Shown here: positions 24,354 to 32,117 of the stretch, piece by piece
Layout of the letters: every line of letters starts with the position of its first letter
Numbering within the stretch: position 1 is the first letter of the stretch
Assembly (NCBI GenBank): GCA_964425135.1
Contig: CAYRKW010000030.1
Span: 1 to 38,569, forward strand
From: CAYLLD01 sp964425135
Lineage (GTDB): Bacteria; Pseudomonadota; Alphaproteobacteria; Rhodobacterales; Rhodobacteraceae
Length of the DNA stretch: 38,569 nt
Direction of reading: 5' to 3'
Program-made: the position numbers and the translations under genes
The notes under the pieces: generated by a model
Seen by the model: the letters and a program-made list of their open reading frames with translations, nothing else
What the model was told of the DNA's origin: nothing
Databases searched by the model: none

Positions 24354-24415
24354 TGAAAAGTCAGGTTTACACTTTTCGGGAGTTTTCATCTTTATATTGT
24401 AAACCAAACTAGACA
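24354..24415. promoter_or_regulatory. PpsR/CrtJ-type sites between crtA and crtI
   Basis: A perfect TGT-N12-ACA lies at 24398-24415. One-mismatch sites are at 24354-24371 (TGA-N12-ACA) and 24322-24339 (TCT-N12-ACA, just outside these bounds). PpsR/CrtJ is known in Rhodobacter to bind TGT-N12-ACA pairs and repress crt and bch genes under oxygen. The perfect site ends 16 bases before the crtI ATG, so it should block crtI strongly and could act on crtA at the same time. Confidence 0.75.
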
Positions 24416-24430
24416 GTGTATCCTGCTGCT

Positions 24431-25987
24431 ATGCTCAAGCGCTTAGATGATACCAGCAACGACACCGTCCAAACGGCTTCTGAGGACCAGCGTCCGCAGG
24501 CCATCGTAATTGGTGCAGGTCTGGGAGGGCTCTCGGCGGCGATGCGGTTGGGGGCCAAGGGGTATCGCGTCACCGTTCTTGATCGGTTGGATCGCGCGGG
24601 CGGGCGCGGCTCTTCGATCCAATCGGGCGGCCATCGGTTTGATCTTGGTCCCACGATTGTCACGGTGCCACAGGCTTTTCGCCGTCTGTGGCAGGAATGT
24701 GGGCGCGATTTTGATACGGATGTTGATCTGCGACCGGTCGATCCCTTCTATGAAATCAGATGGGATGACGGATCGCGCTTTGCGGTGCGGCAAGATGATG
24801 CGGCGATGCGCGCTGAGGTCAGCAGGCTGAGCCCTGCCGATCTGAAGGGGTACGAGAAATTTCTGAAAGATAGCGCGCGGCGCTATGAGTTTGGCTTTGA
24901 GCGTATCGGAAGACGGCCCGCCAACAACATTTGGGGGTTGATGCGCGAGTTGCCCGGATTTGTGAAGCTTCGCGCCGACCGGTCGGTTTACGCCCATGCC
25001 GCATCGCGCGTTAAAGACGAGCGCCTGCGCATGGCACTGTCGTTCCATCCGCTCTTTATCGGGGGCGATCCGCTGAATGTGACGTCGATGTATATACTCG
25101 TCTCACATCTGGAGAAAGCCTATGGCGTGCATTACGCGATGGGCGGTGTGCAAGCGATCGCAGATGCGATGGTGAATGTCATCCACCGTCAAGGTGGCGA
25201 TGTGAAGCTCGATTGCGAGGTCGAAGAAATCCTGACGTGGGAAGGCGCGGTGGCCGGTGTGAAGACCGCCGCTGGCGAAGTGCTTCGGGCAAAGACGGTC
25301 GTATCGAACGCCGATCCGGGTCACACCTATGATCAATTGCTCAAATGCCGCAAACGGCGGCGCTGGACGAAGAGCCGATTGTCCAACGCGCGGTGGTCGA
25401 TGGGGCTTTTTGTTTGGTATTTTGGCACCAAGGGAACAGCCGGGAAATGGCCGGATCTGGGACACCACACCATCCTGAACAGCCATCGCTACAACGGGCT
25501 GTTGAAGGATATTTTCATCAAGCGCCATCTGGCCGATGATATGTCGATTTACGTGCATCGGCCTTCGGTCACAGACCCAAGTTGTGCGCCGGAAGGGGAT
25601 GACACGTTTTACGCGCTCTCACCTGTGCCCAATCTGGGCGGCGATGCGCCGGTCAACTGGGAAGAAACGGGCGAGGCATACCGGGCCAAGATGGCACGGG
25701 TTTTGAACGACAAGCTGATGCCCGGATTTGAAGACCATATCTGCGAGAGCATGGTCTTCACGCCGGAGACATTCAAAGAGCGGTATCTCAGCCCGCTTGG
25801 TGCTGGATTTTCTCTGGAGCCGCGAATTTTTCAATCTGCATGGTTCAGGCCGCACAATATCAGTGAAGAGGTCAAGGGGCTCTATCTGGTGGGCGCAGGA
25901 ACACATCCCGGTGCTGGGATTCCAAGTGTGGTGACATCGTCGGAAATCCTGACGCAACTGGTCCCGGATGCGGACGTCTTGGCATGA
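24431..25987 (+). CDS. crtI: Phytoene desaturase
   Basis: CrtI desaturates phytoene, in purple bacteria of this type giving neurosporene as the branch towards spheroidene. It is a membrane-associated FAD enzyme of 518 aa. The dinucleotide fold is AIVIGAGLGGLSAAMRL with the partner GGRGSSIQSGGHRFDLGPTI, and the C-terminal signature is GLYLVGAGTHPGAGIPSV. ATG 24431 is preferred; an in-frame GTG at 24416 is possible, but neither has a clear ribosome site. The first 30 residues are a variable polar extension. It overlaps crtB as ATGA and is controlled from the crtA/crtI spacer. Confidence 0.96.
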   Translation: MLKRLDDTSNDTVQTASEDQRPQAIVIGAGLGGLSAAMRLGAKGYRVTVLDRLDRAGGRGSSIQSGGHRFDLGPTIVTVPQAFRRLWQECGRDFDTDVDLRPVDPFYEIRWDDGSRFAVRQDDAAMRAEVSRLSPADLKGYEKFLKDSARRYEFGFERIGRRPANNIWGLMRELPGFVKLRADRSVYAHAASRVKDERLRMALSFHPLFIGGDPLNVTSMYILVSHLEKAYGVHYAMGGVQAIADAMVNVIHRQGGDVKLDCEVEEILTWEGAVAGVKTAAGEVLRAKTVVSNADPGHTYDQLLKCRKRRRWTKSRLSNARWSMGLFVWYFGTKGTAGKWPDLGHHTILNSHRYNGLLKDIFIKRHLADDMSIYVHRPSVTDPSCAPEGDDTFYALSPVPNLGGDAPVNWEETGEAYRAKMARVLNDKLMPGFEDHICESMVFTPETFKERYLSPLGAGFSLEPRIFQSAWFRPHNISEEVKGLYLVGAGTHPGAGIPSVVTSSEILTQLVPDADVLA

Positions 25988-27036
25988 TTGAACCAACCGA
26001 TTTGAAAGCTTGCGCCGAAGCGATTCGTCATGGGTCACGGTCGTTCCATACAGCGTCAAAAGTCCTGCCAGCACGGGTCCGCGATCCGGCATTTGCGCTT
26101 TATGCGTTTTGCCGGTTGGCCGATGACGCGGTCGATTTGCAACAGGACAAATCGGGCGCGGTTTTATCGCTGCGGGACAGGCTCGCTCTGATTTATGCGG
26201 GCAACCCGAAAGATGCGCCGGCGGATCGCGCCTTTGCGGCGATAGTTGAAGAATTCGACATGCCGCAAGTGCTGCCCGAGGCGCTGCTGGAGGGTCTTGC
26301 GTGGGACGCTCTGGAGCATCGCTATGAGACATTTTCAGATCTTGTCGGTTACGCGGCGCGGGTGGCCTCATCGGTTGGCGTGATGATGTGCGTGTTGATG
26401 GGTGTTCGGGATCGACATGCGCTGGCGCGTGCCGCTGATCTTGGGGTTGCGATGCAGCTGACCAATATCGCGCGGGATGTGGGCGAAGACGCGCTTGAGG
26501 GACGGCTTTATCTGCCGCTGGAATGGCTTGAAGATGCACAGATCGCGCCGGAGGCGTTTTTGCGCGATCCAAAGCCGACAGCGGAGGTTCGCCTGATGGT
26601 CGCGCGCCTTCGAAAAACAGCGGATCGTCTCTATGATCGGTCTGAGGCAGGCGTGCGCAAGCTGCCCCTTGATTGTCGTCCGGGCATTCTGGCAGCGCGG
26701 CACGTTTATGCTGGCATTACCACAGATCTGGCGCGTCACAGATACGACAGTATCAATCGGCGTGCGCACACATCCGGGCGCGACAAGATTCGGCTTATGT
26801 CAAAGGCACTGATGCATGCGGCCACGCTCAGTGCATTCCCGCAATCAGCTGTTCTCTACGCGGAGCCGCTGCCGGAGGTCGCGTTTCTTGTCGATGCTGC
26901 CAGCGAAACGCCTGCCTCAACATCGCAGTGGGGCGAGGGGCGCACGGGCGCTTTTGTCGAGGTTTTGGCGCAGCTGGAATATAACGACAGGGCGCGCAAG
27001 ACGTCTCATGCAAACTCCATAAAACAGGCTATGTAA
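25984..27036 (+). CDS. crtB: Phytoene synthase
   Basis: CrtB joins two geranylgeranyl diphosphates to phytoene. The 350-aa protein has both aspartate-rich metal sites: RLADDAVD (about residue 45) and NIARDVGEDALEGRLYLP (about residue 161). SRSFHTAS near residue 17 is the usual N-terminal mark. The start ATG overlaps the crtI stop, and tspO follows after 5 nt, so the three genes form one transcript. The length is typical. Confidence 0.96.
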   Translation: MIEPTDLKACAEAIRHGSRSFHTASKVLPARVRDPAFALYAFCRLADDAVDLQQDKSGAVLSLRDRLALIYAGNPKDAPADRAFAAIVEEFDMPQVLPEALLEGLAWDALEHRYETFSDLVGYAARVASSVGVMMCVLMGVRDRHALARAADLGVAMQLTNIARDVGEDALEGRLYLPLEWLEDAQIAPEAFLRDPKPTAEVRLMVARLRKTADRLYDRSEAGVRKLPLDCRPGILAARHVYAGITTDLARHRYDSINRRAHTSGRDKIRLMSKALMHAATLSAFPQSAVLYAEPLPEVAFLVDAASETPASTSQWGEGRTGAFVEVLAQLEYNDRARKTSHANSIKQAM

Positions 27037-27041
27037 CACCG

Positions 27042-27515
27042 ATGGATTGGTTCGCTTTCTTCATTTTTTTGTCGGCTTGCGCGGCTGCTGCTACCACCGG
27101 ATCGATGTTTCAACCGGGTGCGTGGTATGACAACCTGCAAAAGCCGTCCTGGACGCCGCCAAAGTGGCTGTTTCCTGTGGCTTGGACCACGCTTTATATC
27201 TTGATGTCATGGGCTGGCGCGCGGGTTGTCGGGATCACCGGATCGGGCATCGCGCTGGCGTTCTGGGCGCTTCAAATTGCACTGAACACGCTGTGGACGC
27301 CGGTCTTTTTCGGCCTAAGAAACTTGCGTGCGGGGATGGTCATTATTGTGTTCATGTGGATTGCAGTCGCACTTACGATGATCAGCATGTTCCAGCTTGA
27401 TCGTCTGGCGGGGCTGATGTTTGTGCCTTATCTCGTCTGGGTCAGCGTTGCCTCGGGCCTAAATTATTCGGTGTGGAAAATGAACCCGGATGTGAAGCCA
27501 CTAACCTCCAGTTAG
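27042..27515 (+). CDS. tspO: TspO/CrtK tryptophan-rich sensory protein
   Basis: TspO is a five-helix outer-membrane protein, known in Rhodobacter to bind tetrapyrroles and to dampen photosynthesis gene expression in response to oxygen. This 157-aa copy has the tryptophan-rich signatures YDNLQKPSWTPPKWLFPVAWTT (residues 29-50, condensed), LNTLWTPVFFG and a C-terminal LNYSVWKMN. The position after crtB is the one where the same gene is called crtK in Rhodobacter. Its stop codon overlaps that of the convergent crtC by two bases. Confidence 0.94.
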   Translation: MDWFAFFIFLSACAAAATTGSMFQPGAWYDNLQKPSWTPPKWLFPVAWTTLYILMSWAGARVVGITGSGIALAFWALQIALNTLWTPVFFGLRNLRAGMVIIVFMWIAVALTMISMFQLDRLAGLMFVPYLVWVSVASGLNYSVWKMNPDVKPLTSS

Positions 27516-28504
27516 AGCCAGTTGGGACGTCGCGGGACGCGGACGGCCAGCATGGGTTTGAGGAGCGGGCTGCGAAATCTGTTTAGATCGAGCGCTTCGT
27601 GCACGCCAACGGTTTCTGTTCCGTTTATTTTAGTGCGAATGGCGGCGCGGTTGTAGAACGGCGCGTCGAGCATGTGCTTGACCTGCTTGGGCGCATACCC
27701 TGCATCCGCGCGGGTTTCGCGGCGCAAGGCCCAAAGAGATCGCTTCATTCTGGCTTTGGGCGGCAGGTCGAGTGGCTTTGCCACACCATCAGATCCGAAC
27801 GTGACGCCTGCGGCGAGTGTTGATCCATCGCGCCTGTCGGCATCGTAAATACAGGCTGTCCCGTCATTCAGGGGCAGACGCGCCCATGTCCAATAGGAGA
27901 AATCATCCTCGAGCGCGCGCGTTCCGAAATTCGCATCAAAATACCCATGACCGGACCATGACCATCCGGGGCGATCTAGCGCGACATCGATACGGGAAGT
28001 GGGGGCGAAGGGCCGCCACACATGGCTGCGATCCTCGGCGAGCGGTAATTCAAATGATGTGACGGCGGAAGGATGAATCGTCACCGTTCCGGCGATCCGA
28101 TTGCCGTGCGGCGTCGAAATCTCGTTGATATCAATGACGAGCGACGTCCCATCCCAATGCATCGAGCTTGGTCCGATCGTCAGTGTATCGCGGCTCTGAG
28201 ACAGGGCCTGATCGCCGCGGTCGGTCATGGTCCAGCGTGCGCCTCGCCCGTACAGAGCGACGTTCAGGCAGCAGTGGTTTTGCGGGTTTTTACGGCCACT
28301 CCAGCGATACCAGGGCGAGAAAACCGACCCTATGAAGCCGATGATGGAGATGGCTTTGCTGCCATCGTCGCTGAGCCCGTCGACATACCACCATGCGTAG
28401 CCGTTCGGCGGGACATCAACGGCGAAGTCTGGTCGCTCAAGATCGCCTCGGCTGCGTGCATCCCTGAGAGAGTGGCCATCGGAACCCCCGCGCCCGGATG
28501 ACAT
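27512..28504 (-). CDS. crtC: Neurosporene hydratase (hydroxyneurosporene synthase)
   Basis: CrtC adds water to the end group of neurosporene, the first step from neurosporene to spheroidene. Conserved stretches are GYAWWYVDGLSDDG, GSVFSPWYRW, WSWSGHGYFDANFGTRALEDDF and YWTWARL. The nearest usual start upstream of GYAWWY is ATG 28504, preceded by a purine-rich GGCGGGCGGGGG and giving 330 aa. That start lies 175 nt inside crtD. Between it and the conserved region there is no ATG, GTG or TTG, so either the first about 30 residues are real extra sequence or translation starts at a rare codon. It is the second gene of crtD-crtC and convergent with tspO. Confidence 0.93.
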   Translation of the reverse strand: MSSGRGGSDGHSLRDARSRGDLERPDFAVDVPPNGYAWWYVDGLSDDGSKAISIIGFIGSVFSPWYRWSGRKNPQNHCCLNVALYGRGARWTMTDRGDQALSQSRDTLTIGPSSMHWDGTSLVIDINEISTPHGNRIAGTVTIHPSAVTSFELPLAEDRSHVWRPFAPTSRIDVALDRPGWSWSGHGYFDANFGTRALEDDFSYWTWARLPLNDGTACIYDADRRDGSTLAAGVTFGSDGVAKPLDLPPKARMKRSLWALRRETRADAGYAPKQVKHMLDAPFYNRAAIRTKINGTETVGVHEALDLNRFRSPLLKPMLAVRVPRRPNWL

Positions 28505-29886
28505 CCCCCGCCCGCCAGATAAAGCCCCTTGATCTTCGTGCGGGCGGTTGGCCGTTTGAATGCCGTCATCAACCCGTGCGGACTGCGACCGTAGAGCGCG
28601 CCGTTCGAGGCTGGGAACAGGTGATTGAACATCGCCGGAGGTGTTAGCGTGTCGCCCGGCGCTGGAGAGAAGCTCAGCCCCATGGTCTTGAGGGTGGAGA
28701 AGGTGATTGTCCGGCATCGGTCGATATCTCCTTGGTCGGTAGTAGGCGAAGAGGTGGGCGGCGCGTTCAGGATGATCTCAAACCGCTCCGCGCCTGCACG
28801 TGAGGTTCTGGCACCTCGGTCTTGAGCGTGGACGTATACGGTTGGATCGCTGGGCATCTGACCCTGTTCGAGATCGGTGAATTCCTGGTTCGGCGTGCGC
28901 CCGAAAAACACGTTGTGCAACTCAAGGTCATCGCGAGACGGGGTGGCTGCGAATGACCAGACATTGGCGGAATAGGAGCGCGGCGTTGTCGGATTTGCAG
29001 CGGTTGCCTGCGTGACGCTATCGCCCATCAGTCCGGTTGTGAGCGCTGCCGGGTCGCCGTTGAACACGATAGTATTTGCGTGATGGCGCTGTCCGTTTTC
29101 AAGTTCAACTTCCGAGACTATGCCGTCTTTGGCGGCAATTTCAGCCACGCGGGTGTTCATGTGGAACCGTGCGCCACGTTTCTCGGCGAGTGACTTTAGT
29201 GCTTGGGGAAGCGTGTGCATGCCGCCTTGCGCTTGCCAGACGCCGCCTGCCTCTGCCTGCCAGATGAGCGAGAGCAGCGATGGTGCGCGATAGGGCGAGC
29301 CGCCGACGTATGTGGCGTAGCGACCGAAGAGTTGCGCGAGTTTGGGCTCGGAAAATTCGCGGGCGAGGCTTTGGGCCATTGTCCGATGCGGAGCCATGGC
29401 GGATAGAATCGACGGTTTGCGCAAAACAACAGAGGCCATCCCGGCCCGGCTTGGCTCGGGCGCGCGCATCATTGGCGCTTCAAAACTATCGAAGAGCAGT
29501 TTTGTGCGGTTGTGAAAACGCTCATACTCGCGGCCTGAGTGGCTGCCGAAAACTTGGGTTATCTCGGCGATATTGCGCTCTTTGCTCTCGTAGAGGTCGA
29601 GCATTTGCCCATCCGCCCAGAAGTGTCGCGCGAGCTTGTCTTGGCGCAAAAGCGTGAGGTGGTCGCCCAGCGATTCGCCCACGTCGGCGAATAATTCATC
29701 AAAAACGCGGCGCATGGTCAGGACAGTTGGGCCAGCATCGACGGGGCCTGCTTCGGTCGGCAATGTGCGAATTTTTCCTCCGACATCGGCGTGGGTTTCG
29801 AACACATCGACGTCGCGGCCTGCGTGCGCAAGCCTGAGCGCTGTTGCCAGACCCGCGATCCCTGCACCGATGATGACGACATCCAT
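28330..29886 (-). CDS. crtD: Hydroxyneurosporene/methoxyneurosporene desaturase
   Basis: CrtD is the FAD-dependent 3,4-desaturase of the spheroidene route. The fold starts at once (MDVVIIGAGIAGLATALRLAHAG), with the partner GGKIRTLPTEAGPVDAGPTVLT and the C-terminal GLYLAGGGCHPGAGVPMATLSG. At 518 aa it is slightly long. The last 30-odd residues, after the normal end near HAAEAIL, are Ser/Thr-rich and lie over the crtC start, so they look like overprinted sequence rather than a domain. A predicted promoter and two PpsR-type boxes lie in the spacer shared with the divergent crtE. Confidence 0.95.
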   Translation of the reverse strand: MDVVIIGAGIAGLATALRLAHAGRDVDVFETHADVGGKIRTLPTEAGPVDAGPTVLTMRRVFDELFADVGESLGDHLTLLRQDKLARHFWADGQMLDLYESKERNIAEITQVFGSHSGREYERFHNRTKLLFDSFEAPMMRAPEPSRAGMASVVLRKPSILSAMAPHRTMAQSLAREFSEPKLAQLFGRYATYVGGSPYRAPSLLSLIWQAEAGGVWQAQGGMHTLPQALKSLAEKRGARFHMNTRVAEIAAKDGIVSEVELENGQRHHANTIVFNGDPAALTTGLMGDSVTQATAANPTTPRSYSANVWSFAATPSRDDLELHNVFFGRTPNQEFTDLEQGQMPSDPTVYVHAQDRGARTSRAGAERFEIILNAPPTSSPTTDQGDIDRCRTITFSTLKTMGLSFSPAPGDTLTPPAMFNHLFPASNGALYGRSPHGLMTAFKRPTARTKIKGLYLAGGGCHPGAGVPMATLSGMHAAEAILSDQTSPLMSRRTATHGGMSTGSATMAAKPSPSSAS

Positions 29887-29966
29887 GTTGAGCGCACCTC
29901 ATTCATTCACGCGCGCAAGCCTTCGCTGGCAACCGCGTCTGGGAATGTTGACACAGGTTGGTATAT

Positions 29967-30008
29967 TGTCCAGTATTATTTACAGATTACTGTAACAACA
30001 AGTTTACA
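29967..30008. promoter_or_regulatory. Paired PpsR/CrtJ boxes between crtD and crtE
   Basis: Two perfect TGT-N12-ACA sites (29967-29984 and 29991-30008) are separated by six bases, close to the spacing used by the Rhodobacter repressor for cooperative binding. They cover the whole promoter region shared by crtD and crtE; the second ends 18 bases before the crtE ATG. Confidence 0.85.
29973..30001 (-). promoter_or_regulatory. Candidate crtD promoter
   Basis: On the minus strand TTGTTG (30001-29996) and TAATAC (29978-29973) are separated by 17 bases, a reasonable sigma-70 pair. It lies under both PpsR-type boxes, which fits direct repression. No equally good pair was seen for crtE. Confidence 0.5.
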
Positions 30009-30026
30009 TAATGATTGGACGCGCTG

Positions 30027-30899
30027 ATGCCATTCGCTGACAAGATTGATGCAACTCTGAATGCTGCCATCGCGCGCGCTCAGGCAAACTCAGCGCCCGG
30101 AAAGCTGAGCCAAGCGCTTCACTATGCGATGTTTCCAGGCGGTGCGCGGGTGCGTCCTCAGATTTGCCTGTCGGTGGCGCATGCCTGCGGAAGTGATGAG
30201 CCTGAGCTTGCAGCCGCCGCTGCAGCGGCGATTGAATTGATCCATTGTGCCAGTCTGGTTCATGACGACATGCCGTGTTTTGACGATGCGGATGTTCGGC
30301 GCGGCAAGCCGTCGGTTCACAAGGCATTTGGGCAGCCAATTGCGCTTTTAACCGGAGATGCTCTGATTGTGCTCGCATTTGAAACGATAGCTGGCGCTGC
30401 GCATCATGCACCGACACGTGCGGCGAAACTTGTCGGATTGCTGGCTCGCTACACCGGCTCGCCCTACGGTATTTGCGCAGGCCAAGCGTGGGAGAGCGAA
30501 GAGACCATCGATTTGCGCGCCTACCATCAGGCCAAAACAGGGGCGCTGTTCATTGCTGCGACGGAGATGGGCGCAGTGGCGGCCGGGTCCGACCCTGATC
30601 CCTGGCATGAATTGGGCGCTCGGATCGGGGAGGCGTTTCAGGTTGCTGATGATCTTCGCGATGTTCTGTATGACGAGGCGACATTGGGCAAGCCGGCTGG
30701 GCAAGATGCTGTGCATGATCGCCCCAATGCAGTCACGCAACTGGGGCTTGAGGGGGCGACTGCGCATTTGAACAATGTTCTGAGCGGTGCAATTTCATCC
30801 ATCCCATCCTGTCCCGGCGAGGTGCAGCTTTGTGCCATTGTGCAGGCGCAGGCGGAGCGTTTGGCACCGACCAGACTGATGCCAACACCGGCTGAGTGA
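30027..30899 (+). CDS. crtE: Geranylgeranyl diphosphate synthase
   Basis: CrtE makes the C20 precursor shared by carotenoids and the bacteriochlorophyll tail. The 290-aa protein has the prenyltransferase aspartate motifs LVHDDMPCFDDADVRRGKP (about residue 82, with the bacterial two-residue insertion) and FQVADDLRDVLYDE. GGARVRPQICL near residue 39 binds the allylic substrate. ATG 30027 is used; a TTG four codons upstream is possible. The ribosome site is weak. One base separates the stop from the crtF start, so crtE-crtF form an operon that probably runs into bchCXYZ and puf. Confidence 0.95.
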   Translation: MPFADKIDATLNAAIARAQANSAPGKLSQALHYAMFPGGARVRPQICLSVAHACGSDEPELAAAAAAAIELIHCASLVHDDMPCFDDADVRRGKPSVHKAFGQPIALLTGDALIVLAFETIAGAAHHAPTRAAKLVGLLARYTGSPYGICAGQAWESEETIDLRAYHQAKTGALFIAATEMGAVAAGSDPDPWHELGARIGEAFQVADDLRDVLYDEATLGKPAGQDAVHDRPNAVTQLGLEGATAHLNNVLSGAISSIPSCPGEVQLCAIVQAQAERLAPTRLMPTPAE

Positions 30900-30900
30900 C

Positions 30901-32028
30901 GTGGGTCTGACAGACCAACACCCCAAACCCGGAATGGATCCCTTCGGCGCTGTGGCACGGTGGCAGAGCCGTTTGGTGTCAAAGCCCGGGTTTCAGCGGT
31001 GGGCCAGTCGTTTCCCGCTGACGCGGCGTATGGCGCGCAAGGATGGGGAGAAGCTCTTCGATCTCGTGGCGGGGTTTGTCTATTCGCAAACCCTTTATGC
31101 CTGTGTCGAATTGGAGATTTTGGCCAAACTGTCGGATGCGCCGATGTCGTCGCAAGCGCTCGCATTGAAATGCGGTCTCGATCCCAAGAAAATGGATGCG
31201 CTGTGTAATGCGGCCACGTCCATTGGGCTTCTCGCGCGGCGAAAGGATGGACGATTTGCCTTGGCGCGTCTTGGCGCGGCTGCGCTGGGCGTTCCGGGTT
31301 TGACGGATATGATCCGCCACCACGATATTCTTTATCGGGATATGGCCGATCCTGTGGCATTGTTGCGCGAGGATGTGGAGACCGAACTGGCGGCATTCTG
31401 GCCCTATGTGCTGGGGCAGGGCGCACAGGCGGCTGATGCTGGTGTTGTGTCGCGATACTCTGATCTTATGGCGCAATCTCAGGCGATTGTGGCTGATGAG
31501 ACGCTGCGCTACGTCAATCTTGCAAACAGCAAAACGCTCATGGATGTGGGCGGCGGGACGGGCGCCTTCGTGCGTGAAGTGCAAAAAGCACATCCCGATC
31601 TCAATCTGATCGTCTTTGATCTGCCGGATGTCGTGTCGGGCGTTGATCACTTTGACGTGATCGGAGGCAGTTTTCTCGATCCTCTGCCGCAGACCGCAGA
31701 CACGATTTCCTTGATCCGCGTTCTCTACGACCACGCGGATGTTACGATTGACCGTTTGCTGGAGAATGTCTTTGCAGCGCTCCCTCAGGGCGGTCATCTG
31801 ATCATTTCGGAGCCTATGTCGGGCGGCGATACGCCTGTGCGCGCGACGGATGCCTATTTCTCATTCTACACGATGGCCATGCGAACCGGGCAGGTTCGCG
31901 CGCAAAGCGAAATCGCCGAAAAGCTTGAGCAGATCGGGTTCGACCGCATTCAAACCCCGAAATCACACCGCCCCTATGTGACGAGTGTGGTCTTGGCGCG
32001 AAAGCCGGACTTCAAATCAACTGTCTAG
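30901..32028 (+). CDS. crtF: Demethylspheroidene O-methyltransferase
   Basis: CrtF uses S-adenosylmethionine to methylate the hydroxyl group introduced by CrtC. The 375-aa sequence has a winged-helix dimerisation part (about residues 40-115) and the methyltransferase motif TLMDVGGGTGAFVREV, followed by LIVFDLPDVV and HLIISEPMSGGD, as in the plant-type O-methyltransferase family. The start is GTG 30901, one base after crtE. The TAG stop lies within the first PpsR-type box of the bchC promoter, so transcription from crtE can read through this control region. Confidence 0.95.
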   Translation: MGLTDQHPKPGMDPFGAVARWQSRLVSKPGFQRWASRFPLTRRMARKDGEKLFDLVAGFVYSQTLYACVELEILAKLSDAPMSSQALALKCGLDPKKMDALCNAATSIGLLARRKDGRFALARLGAAALGVPGLTDMIRHHDILYRDMADPVALLREDVETELAAFWPYVLGQGAQAADAGVVSRYSDLMAQSQAIVADETLRYVNLANSKTLMDVGGGTGAFVREVQKAHPDLNLIVFDLPDVVSGVDHFDVIGGSFLDPLPQTADTISLIRVLYDHADVTIDRLLENVFAALPQGGHLIISEPMSGGDTPVRATDAYFSFYTMAMRTGQVRAQSEIAEKLEQIGFDRIQTPKSHRPYVTSVVLARKPDFKSTV

Positions 32029-32065
32029 TTAAGTTGACAACATAAAATGTCAGTTCTAACGTACA
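32022..32065. promoter_or_regulatory. Paired PpsR/CrtJ boxes and promoter upstream of bchC
   Basis: Perfect TGT-N12-ACA sites at 32022-32039 and 32048-32065 are separated by eight bases, the classical spacing for cooperative CrtJ/PpsR binding. TTGACA (32034-32039) with TAACGT (32057-32062) 17 bases on is a plausible sigma-70 promoter lying under them. The left box overlaps the crtF stop codon. The arrangement matches the bchC promoter of Rhodobacter. Confidence 0.87.
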
Positions 32066-32117
32066 TTACGGATCGACTGAGTCCTTAGAGACGAAAAACA
32101 AGTATCGGTCAGGGAGA

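Noticed and set aside
23958..24407. Minus-strand frame of 149 codons beginning with an ATG upstream of crtA
   Set aside because: It overlaps the conserved CrtA N-terminal region in a different frame. The crtA frame has family similarity there and this one does not, so it is not the crtA start and not a separate gene.
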